DNA of 32,490 nucleotides from Pseudomonadota bacterium (GTDB lineage: Bacteria; Myxococcota_A; Polyangia; Polyangiales; Polyangiaceae). Below, in pieces: positions 26,611-32,490 of the stretch. Position 1 is the stretch's first letter; each line of letters opens with the position of its first letter. The DNA is taken from positions 1-32,490 of the forward strand of contig JAEXCN010000417.1 of assembly GCA_023402175.1 (NCBI GenBank). The letters run 5' to 3'. The notes beneath the pieces were generated by a model. It saw only the letters and a program-made list of their open reading frames with translations, had not been told where the DNA came from and made no database searches. The position numbers and the translations under genes were made by a program.

Positions 26611-28299
26611 TCATCGTGGATACGTCGCGCCGCCAGAGATCCCTGGCGTGCAGCCCGGCTTTCCGGTGCGATCGGTGACGTTCGCGTAAGGAGCGAGCGT
26701 GTGCACGCCCGTGAACGCGGGGCGCGCTTCGAGCGGGGCGGACCAGGCGTCGGCCGCCATCTCGCGCTGCTGGAGATCTCCGAACGCGTTCCAGCTCGTG
26801 CACCATACCGCGTGGGCTTTCTCGAGCGAGACGTTGTAGCTGCTCGCCGCAGCGCCGAGGTCATAGAGCTCGTGCCACTGGTCCTCGCTCATCCCGAGGT
26901 TCTTCGCGATCTTCACCGCGAACTCCGATTCGTCACCTTCGCGCGTCACGTAGATCACGCGCTCGCAGCCGATGTTCTCGAGAACGAGCGTCGGAGCGAG
27001 ATCGCTCCATCCGCCGGCGGAGATGCGTCCGTCGTTCAGCTCGACGAACCGCGATAGTCCGGGCTCGGCGGGCGACGCGGTCAGGATCTCCTTCCATGTC
27101 GCGTCACCGAGCGACGTCATCTTCGTCGTCTTGAGATCGCCGAATCTCCGTCCGTTCGAGGCGAGCGCCGCGAGATCCGCATCGGCGCCCCAGTAACCGA
27201 ACTTGATGTCGTCGAAGGAGACGTCGAACGGGATGCTCCCTGCCCTGTGGTCGCCCGAGAGATAGGCATCGCGTGCCTGACGGTAAGCCGGGACCGCAGC
27301 TCCCTCGAGCACGCTCGTCGACACGAGCTTCTTCACCGGCCCGGGGGCGCCGATCCTCTCAGTCAGACGTTGCGGCTCGGCGCTCGTCGCGCGCACCTTC
27401 GCGCGGTACTCCGACGCGAGCTTTCCAAACGCTTCGCCGCACGTCCCTCCGGCCGGGAACGGCAGCGCGCCGGCTTCCTCCCACGGCTTTCCTACGGACG
27501 CCTCCGCGCAGGCGTCGAGCCATGCGGCTTGCGCCTTCGTGTCGGCCGCACCGTACCCTGCGTAGAAGTCGGCGACGCGACCGAACAGGAGCGCGAGCGA
27601 GCGCCAGTCGAGGATGCCCGGACGGAAGAAGAGGCGGTTGTCGTCGACGGAGAACGCGCCGAGCGTCGCGATCGACGTCTGGATCTCCTTCACGTTGTAT
27701 TCGAGGTGCTCGGCGTCGGAGAGCATCGCGCGGACCTCGGGGTTCACGAGCCCGCGCACCTCCGGGATCGCGAGCACGTCTTTCAGCTCCTCGGCGGCGC
27801 GCGCGGCGTCCGTCGACGCGAGCGCGGCGATACCCCGCTCGTCCACTTCCTTCTTCAGCTTCGCGGCGACGCCGACGAGGTTACCGATCGCGACGCCTTC
27901 CTCGGAGCTCGCGACGGTGAGCCCGTAGCCCTCGATGCTCTTCAGCGCGAGTGACACGCGCGCGGCGCGCTTGGCCTCGGAGCATCGCCGCGTCCCGCAT
28001 CGCGAGACGACGGGATTGCGAAGCACGCTGTCGTAGACGAACGTCGTCAGGCTCCCGGAGCTTCCTCCCGCGATGCCGTCGACCACGCCGTAGTGCTCGA
28101 CGATGCGCGCCAGCGACGTGAAGTGCGTCACGATGTAGTGGCCATTGCCTCGGACGGCAGCGCACAGCTTGGGCGTGCCCGTCTCACGGATCTCCGATCC
28201 GTCCTCGCTTGCCTCGTCATCGGTCGGTGATGCGCTGCAACCGACGACGACCGACGCGGCCGCGGCCATGAGGAGAACCGGCCCCAGAGAGAGCTTCAT
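26611..28299 (-). CDS. Patatin-like phospholipase lipoprotein
   Basis: I chose ATG 28299 for its lipoprotein signal (VLLMAAAASVVVGC, Cys21), giving 562 aa; the open frame further upstream is not signal-like. After an acidic tether ending SEIRE, the N-terminal part reads LCAAVRGNGHYIVTHFTSLA and then DGIAGGSSGSLT. This matches the patatin layout of a glycine loop followed by GxSxG, with Ser80 as nucleophile. Near residue 423, ELNDGRISAGG offers the catalytic Asp of the DG dyad, followed by the expected VIYVTREGD strand. The glycine-rich oxyanion loop (GGGxRG) is reduced to RGNG, so activity needs proof. Patatins hydrolyse acyl groups from lipids. The long middle region (100-400) has no close match I can name. 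It faces the periplasm or surface. Confidence 0.72.
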   Translation of the reverse strand: MKLSLGPVLLMAAAASVVVGCSASPTDDEASEDGSEIRETGTPKLCAAVRGNGHYIVTHFTSLARIVEHYGVVDGIAGGSSGSLTTFVYDSVLRNPVVSRCGTRRCSEAKRAARVSLALKSIEGYGLTVASSEEGVAIGNLVGVAAKLKKEVDERGIAALASTDAARAAEELKDVLAIPEVRGLVNPEVRAMLSDAEHLEYNVKEIQTSIATLGAFSVDDNRLFFRPGILDWRSLALLFGRVADFYAGYGAADTKAQAAWLDACAEASVGKPWEEAGALPFPAGGTCGEAFGKLASEYRAKVRATSAEPQRLTERIGAPGPVKKLVSTSVLEGAAVPAYRQARDAYLSGDHRAGSIPFDVSFDDIKFGYWGADADLAALASNGRRFGDLKTTKMTSLGDATWKEILTASPAEPGLSRFVELNDGRISAGGWSDLAPTLVLENIGCERVIYVTREGDESEFAVKIAKNLGMSEDQWHELYDLGAAASSYNVSLEKAHAVWCTSWNAFGDLQQREMAADAWSAPLEARPAFTGVHTLAPYANVTDRTGKPGCTPGISGGATYPR

Positions 28300-28555
28300 G
28301 CTCGGGCTCAAGCAGACGTCGTGCCACACCAACCTACATACAAATGTGCGCGGAAAGCGCGCGATCTCGGCCATGGGTGGATCGCCAGCGGACCTCCGCT
28401 TCCGCGCGAAGAGTCACCACCCTCACGCGGACGTCGCATCCGCGTCGAGCGTTCCGCGGTCATCACCCGTGCGGACGCGTCTCCTCGGCAGCGCCGGCGT
28501 CGCCTATCGGTTCTAAAAAGATTGATACAAACGCTCGGCGAGCTGCATTGATGGC
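28300..28555. promoter_or_regulatory. Divergent spacer upstream of the patatin-like gene
   Basis: These 256 bases separate the patatin-like gene (minus) from the sigma-factor remnant (plus). An AT-rich patch at about 28511-28530 (TTCTAAAAAGATTGATACAA) stands out from the GC-rich surroundings and may hold a promoter, but no paired elements are convincing. No gene is seen. Confidence 0.35.
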
Positions 28556-28735
28556 ATGCACGCAGGCCTGATGGCCACGGCGATGCTCCCCCGCAAGGGA
28601 GACATCGTGACCGTTTGCTCCTCGGCGCGTCTCCGCGATTGTGTCGAGAGGCACTTCGCCGACGTGCATCGTTTTCTCCGAAGGCTCGGCGTTCCAGCCG
28701 ACGCCCTCGACGACGCGGCCCAGGACGCCCCGTGA
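28556..28735 (+). pseudogene. Truncated ECF-type sigma-70 factor, N-terminal fragment
   Basis: A short frame, starting at ATG 28556 or 28571 and ending in TGA at 28733-28735, encodes 54-59 aa. The part CVERHFADVHRFLRRLGVPA, then DALDDAAQDAP, matches the region 2 start of ECF sigma factors (typical form RRHxxxVxRxLRRLGVPxxDxDDAxQxVF). The match stops exactly where VF and the rest of region 2 should follow, and no other frame continues it. About 100-150 residues, including the promoter-binding region 4, are missing. It lies 83 bases upstream of the first RCC1 gene. It is most likely a remnant left by deletion or recombination. The fragment is short, so the family call is tentative. Confidence 0.55.
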
Positions 28736-28799
28736 GCTCAGGGCTCACCACAGCGTTTGTGACCGCCGTCCGCGGCGGTTCAAGCCTCTGCCACAGAGG
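28732..28799 (+). promoter_or_regulatory. Three consecutive hairpins in the leader of the first RCC1 gene
   Basis: Three perfect inverted repeats follow each other: GTGAGC-TCAGG-GCTCAC (28732-28748), ACCGCCG-TCCG-CGGCGGT (28762-28779), and CCTCTG-CCA-CAGAGG (28785-28799). They end just before the TAGGAG ribosome site of the gene at 28819. They could be terminators after the sigma remnant, a regulatory leader, or chance in GC-rich DNA. Confidence 0.4.
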
Positions 28800-28818
28800 T
28801 TTCTAGGAGATTCGACCG

Positions 28819-30231
28819 ATGCTCATGAACAGGAAACACCGGCCGAGGTGTGTCGGCGTTGCTGTCTTTGGTATTGCAGCCAGTTTGGCCTCTACGTGGG
28901 CATGCAGCTCGTCGAACGTCGGCGTCGAGCCCGACCCTGGCGGTGATGCCTCACGTGCAGAGCACGTGGACGGGGGGCGTGTCGTCACGCAGGAGGACGG
29001 CGCGGTGCCCGAAGAACGCGACGCCTCGCAGGGCGCGGATGCGGCGGAAGCCGGGATCGACGACGCTGGGCCCGACGCGGCGGAAGCGGGGGTCGACGAC
29101 GCTGGGCCCGACGCGGACAGCCCACTCGACGCCGGGGCGGACTCCGGCGACGGGGGCGTGGACAATTCGATCGTGCAGATCGCCACGGGCACCTTCTTCA
29201 CTTGCGCCAGGACCGGGGGCGGGAGCGTGTACTGCTGGGGGAGGAACGACCAGGGCTCCCTCGGCAGAGGATCCCAGAGCTCGTCCGAGGCGACTCCAGC
29301 GCCCGTCGTCGACCTGACCGACGCTGTCGCGCTCGCGCTGGGGGACAGGCACGCCTGCGCCCGACGCAGCTCGGGGCGCGTCGTCTGCTGGGGATACAGC
29401 GAATTCGGTATCGGCGACGGGACGACGATGATGCGTCTCACGCCCACGGAGGTCGTCGGCCTGGACGACGCCGTCGAGATCGCATCGGGTCAGGCACACA
29501 CGTGCGCGCGGCGGGTATCGGGGCAGGTCGTCTGTTGGGGCTCCAACAGTGTCGGACAGATCGGTGACGAGACCACGACGGATCGCTTGACTCCGACGGC
29601 GGTGAGCGGGCTGATCGACGCCGTCGAGATCGCAGCGGGTGGTGCGTCCACCTGTGCACGTCGCGCTTCGGAGCAGGTCGTGTGCTGGGGCTCGAACAAT
29701 CGAGGCCAGCTCGGCGACGGGACGACGACGAAGCGGACGATGCCCACGCCGGTGACGGATCTGACGGACGTCGCAGAGATCTCCGTGGGCACCATCCACT
29801 CGTGCGCGAGGCGAGCTTCAGGAGAAGTCCTTTGCTGGGGGCGCAACAGCAGCGGTCAGCTCGGCGATGGGACCACGACCTCCCGCACCACGCCTGGCCC
29901 CGCGTCGATCTCCGGCGCTGTCGCGCTCTTCGCGGGCAACGACTACACGTGCGCGACCCAGAGCTCCGGATCCGCGTTCTGCTGGGGAGCGAGCCTCCAA
30001 TCCGCCGTGGAACCGCACGTCCTGACGCCGACCCAGGTCGAGGGTCTGACGGACATCGCAGATCTCTCGTTCAACGGTCCTACCCGCTGCGCGCTGCGAA
30101 AGTCCGGGCAGGTACTTTGCTGGGGAGACAACAGCTTTTATCAGGTCGGTGACGGGACCAACGAGAAGCGATTCACGCCCGTCCCGGTCATCGGTCTTCC
30201 TGGCAACAACGCTCTCGATGCAGGGCCGTAG
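28819..30231 (+). CDS. RCC1-repeat lipoprotein, copy A
   Basis: The 470-aa protein starts at ATG 28819 after TAGGAG. It has a signal peptide ending SLASTWACSS (a weak lipobox) and an Asp/Ala/Gly-rich tether to about residue 113 (DAGPDA and VDDAGPDA repeats). Seven RCC1 blades follow, each with a Cys pair and the string CWG: CAR-x-SG-x-V-x-CWG-x-N-x2-GQLGDGT-x2-R-x-TP. Seven CWG motifs fit one full seven-bladed propeller. The two cysteines per blade probably form disulfides in the envelope. RCC1-type propellers bind proteins, and this Cys-rich form is expanded in myxobacteria. Copy B directly downstream has the same layout, so they arose by tandem duplication. Ligand and role are unknown. Confidence 0.9.
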   Translation: MLMNRKHRPRCVGVAVFGIAASLASTWACSSSNVGVEPDPGGDASRAEHVDGGRVVTQEDGAVPEERDASQGADAAEAGIDDAGPDAAEAGVDDAGPDADSPLDAGADSGDGGVDNSIVQIATGTFFTCARTGGGSVYCWGRNDQGSLGRGSQSSSEATPAPVVDLTDAVALALGDRHACARRSSGRVVCWGYSEFGIGDGTTMMRLTPTEVVGLDDAVEIASGQAHTCARRVSGQVVCWGSNSVGQIGDETTTDRLTPTAVSGLIDAVEIAAGGASTCARRASEQVVCWGSNNRGQLGDGTTTKRTMPTPVTDLTDVAEISVGTIHSCARRASGEVLCWGRNSSGQLGDGTTTSRTTPGPASISGAVALFAGNDYTCATQSSGSAFCWGASLQSAVEPHVLTPTQVEGLTDIADLSFNGPTRCALRKSGQVLCWGDNSFYQVGDGTNEKRFTPVPVIGLPGNNALDAGP

Positions 30232-30322
30232 AGTCTCGTAAATCTCCGCTTGCAAGCGTGGGCTCGTTCGAGAAGTCGCTCTTTGGGTTTCGGCTGGCAC
30301 CGGTCATTTTGGAGATTGGTCA

Positions 30323-31729
30323 ATGCTCACTAAATCGAGATATGCGAGCCGGAGAAGCGTCGGACTCGTCTTCGCTGTCGCCGCCGGCTTGGCTTCTACG
30401 TGGGCGTGTAGCGCGTCGGGCGTCGACGTCGAGGACGATCCGCGCGCCGACGCATCGACCACGGTGCGCGACGGAGCGCACGACGTCGTTGCGCACGAGG
30501 ACGGCTCGGTGCGCGAAGACCGTGACGCCTCCAAAAGCGGCAGCGACGCGGACGTGCAGGATGCAGACGATGTCGAGGACGCCGGGCCGGACGCGGACAC
30601 GGTGCTGGATGCTGGGCCGGATTCAGGCGATGGGCCGGTCGACAACACGATCGTTCAGATCACGACGGCCGCCTTCGGGGGCTTCTTCAACTGTGCGAGA
30701 ACGGCCTCCGGCAGCGTGTATTGCTGGGGACAGAACAATGAAGGACAGCTCGGCATCGATGAAGGGACTTACGCCTTCGAGCCGACCCCGCAGCCGGTCG
30801 TCGCTCTGACGGATGCTGTCGAGATCGCGCTGGGACAGGATTACGCTTGCGCGCGGCGCACCTCGGGGCGCGTTGCCTGCTGGGGACGCGCGGGGAAAAT
30901 CGGGGACGGAACGACGACCAGGCGTTTGAGGCCCACCGAGGTCTTCGAGCTGGAAGACGCAGTCGAGCTCGCGGCAGGCTCAGGGCACATCTGCGCAAGG
31001 CGTGTCTCGGGGCAAGTCGTGTGCTGGGGAAGTAACGGTGTCGGGCAGATTGGTGACGACACCAAGGTCGATCGCCCGATCCCGACACCAGTGAGCGGCC
31101 TGACCGACGCCGTCGAGATCGCCGCTGGCGGAAACGCGAGTTGTGCGAGGCGTGCCTCGGGCCAGGTCGTGTGCTGGGGACATAACGATCAAGGTCAGCT
31201 GGGGGATGGGACGAAGACGACGCGCACGAGCCCCGTGCCGGTGACCAGTGTGACGGACGCTGTCGAGATCGCTGTAGGCGCCGTGCATGCGTGCGCGAGG
31301 CGGGCATCCGGAGAGGTGCTTTGCTGGGGACAGAACACGTACGGCACGCTCGGCGATGGGACGAGGACATCCCGAGCGACGCCTGCCCCCGCCCTGATGT
31401 CCGGCGCCGCTAGGCTCTTCGCGGGCAACTACTACACGTGCGCAACGCAAAGCTCGGGTGCCGCATTCTGCTGGGGAATTGGGCTTGGCGGCGCGGTCGA
31501 CTCTTATACGGGCAGCGTTCTGACGCCAACCGCGGTCGACGAACCGACGGACATCGCCGAGCTCTCGTTCAACGGGAGTAGCCGTTGCGCGCTGCGAACG
31601 TCCGGAGAGGTTCTTTGCTGGGGAAACAACAGCTACTACCAGGTCGGCGACGGGACCAACATCGACCGCCGCACGCCCGTCCCCGTCCTCGGTCTCCCCG
31701 ACAATGAGGCTCCCGACGCAGGGCCGTAG
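30323..31729 (+). CDS. RCC1-repeat lipoprotein, copy B (tandem paralog)
   Basis: The 468-aa protein starts at ATG 30323 with GGAG about nine bases upstream. It follows copy A after 91 bases and has the same order of parts: signal peptide ending GLASTWACSA, an acidic tether (DAGPDADTVLDAGPDSGDG), and seven blades with CWG (YCWGQN, ACWGRA, VCWGSN, VCWGHN, LCWGQN, FCWGIG, LCWGNN). Even the irregular sixth blade and the ending (LPDNEAPDAGP versus LPGNNALDAGP) are shared. The tethers have diverged most, as expected for flexible surface linkers. A perfect 12-bp palindrome, CGCTTGCAAGCG, lies at 30247-30258 between the copies. The pair may be one transcript. Confidence 0.9.
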   Translation: MLTKSRYASRRSVGLVFAVAAGLASTWACSASGVDVEDDPRADASTTVRDGAHDVVAHEDGSVREDRDASKSGSDADVQDADDVEDAGPDADTVLDAGPDSGDGPVDNTIVQITTAAFGGFFNCARTASGSVYCWGQNNEGQLGIDEGTYAFEPTPQPVVALTDAVEIALGQDYACARRTSGRVACWGRAGKIGDGTTTRRLRPTEVFELEDAVELAAGSGHICARRVSGQVVCWGSNGVGQIGDDTKVDRPIPTPVSGLTDAVEIAAGGNASCARRASGQVVCWGHNDQGQLGDGTKTTRTSPVPVTSVTDAVEIAVGAVHACARRASGEVLCWGQNTYGTLGDGTRTSRATPAPALMSGAARLFAGNYYTCATQSSGAAFCWGIGLGGAVDSYTGSVLTPTAVDEPTDIAELSFNGSSRCALRTSGEVLCWGNNSYYQVGDGTNIDRRTPVPVLGLPDNEAPDAGP

Positions 31730-31841
31730 CTCACTCCGCGGCTGCAGTGGCTCACAGGGTCGGAGTCGGCGAAGCTCGTCGCCTCGCGGGGCCCAGCTCA
31801 TCCGTTCTTCGCGACGCGCTGGTCGCCCGTCACGGCTTGTG

Positions 31842-32490
31842 GTGAGATGCGCGCCGAGAGTGCAGTCGAACTCGTCGGTGGCCATCGGGGCTTGCGTGCT
31901 CGCGACGCTGGGCACCTCCGCGACGGTTCGTGCCGCCGAGGCGGACAGAGAATCCGTCCATATCGACTACGTTGCCGAAGAACGCTGTCCGGCGCGGGAA
32001 TGGATCCTCGCCGAGGTCGAGCGCCATGCCGACAACTGGCAGCTCGCAGAGGCTGGCGCCGTCGCGCGACGCTTCGTCCTTCGAATCGAGCATCGGGACG
32101 CGCAATACGTCGGGCGACTCGACCTTCATTCCCCGAGCGGCGAGGTTTCTGCGGGCAGCGAGATTCGCGGTCCCGACTGCGAGGACGTCGCGCTCGGTCT
32201 CTCCCTCGCCGTGGCTCTCGCGCTGGATCCGCGATCGAGCGCTTCGCGTCCGGGCTCTCCTCCAGCCGCACGCGGCGAGCGCGCGCCTGGCGCGCACGAG
32301 ACAACGACACCGCCGCGTAGACCGCCGCCTCCACCGCCGCCGGTCACTTCCTCCTCGGACGAAGCGTCGCGCGGTTCGCTCGTGCCCGACGCCGTCGGTA
32401 TCGGCGCTCGCATCGAGGGCAGCCGAGGTGTCGCTGGAAGTCTCGCCGGCGCGTCCGCCTTTGGCGAGCTCGCCTGGGCGACCCCGATTC
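31842..32490 (+). CDS. Secreted protein of unknown function (3' end outside window)
   Basis: An open frame runs from about 31842 off the right edge. The start is uncertain: GTG codons at 31839, 31842 and 31860 are possible, and I prefer 31842 because it gives a basic n-region (RCAPR) before the hydrophobic VAIGACVLATLGTSATV and a likely cleavage at VRAAEA. The mature start is ERCPAREWILAEVERHADNW, then FVLRIEHRDAQYVGRLDL, SGSEIRG-like AGSEIRGPDCEDVALGLSLA and VALALDP. This is a pattern I know from many myxobacterial exported proteins of unknown role. In known genomes such genes often follow an ECF sigma gene, and a sigma remnant lies upstream here. A Pro-rich linker with a run of prolines follows (about 32304-32342). 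Confidence 0.65.
   Translation, partial: MRCAPRVQSNSSVAIGACVLATLGTSATVRAAEADRESVHIDYVAEERCPAREWILAEVERHADNWQLAEAGAVARRFVLRIEHRDAQYVGRLDLHSPSGEVSAGSEIRGPDCEDVALGLSLAVALALDPRSSASRPGSPPAARGERAPGAHETTTPPRRPPPPPPPVTSSSDEASRGSLVPDAVGIGARIEGSRGVAGSLAGASAFGELAWATPI

Overview
The window is GC-rich and tightly packed with genes. It looks like chromosome from a myxobacterium (Myxococcota, probably Polyangiales or a relative). Signs of this are many lipoproteins with Asp/Ala/Gly-rich tethers, two Cys-rich RCC1 propeller lipoproteins, a MYXO-CTERM-like C-terminus on a metalloprotease, a DUF4388 protein, a bactofilin, and a WGR plus TIGR02996 protein. This assignment comes from family knowledge; no rRNA or tRNA gene is visible to test it.

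Layout. 1-3197 (+): a 5'-truncated secreted protein, then a lipoprotein with one CxxCH heme motif. 3349-4371 (+): an MlaD-type MCE protein. 4372-5217: no gene, but a 491-bp inverted-repeat element and short tandem repeats. 5218-5883 (-): a small Cys-containing lipoprotein and a 71-aa biotinyl-domain protein. 6193-8672 (+): a coiled-coil membrane protein, then the overlapping pyrF-rlmB pair. 8855-11654 (+): a secreted M48-like metalloprotease and a crotonase-family protein. 11662-13577 (-): a DUF4388 gene whose end overlaps the start of a TetR-family regulator. 13655-14605 (+): a MoxR/CoxD-like ATPase. 14606-15399: a second copy of the inverted-repeat element. 15400-24261 (-): a run of five genes, read from high to low coordinate as a WGR/TIGR02996 protein, dnaE, a helix-hairpin-helix protein, a pentapeptide-repeat/bactofilin-like fusion and a bactofilin. 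24529-26597 (+): two lipoproteins separated by a good terminator. 26611-28299 (-): a patatin-like lipoprotein. 28556-32490 (+): a remnant of an ECF sigma factor, two tandem RCC1 lipoproteins and a secreted protein running off the right edge.

How it fits together. Housekeeping functions (pyrimidine synthesis, 23S rRNA methylation, replication, carboxylase cofactor carrier) sit among envelope functions (lipid transport, bactofilin scaffold, many surface lipoproteins). The most notable observations are: (1) two copies of a roughly 500-bp element with long inverted termini and a different hairpin in each arm, both lying between convergent genes; (2) an in-frame TAG inside an otherwise intact dnaE, ten codons before the conserved motif carrying the third catalytic aspartate; (3) a pentapeptide-repeat domain fused to a bactofilin-like domain next to a stand-alone bactofilin; (4) a sigma-factor remnant beside duplicated RCC1 genes.
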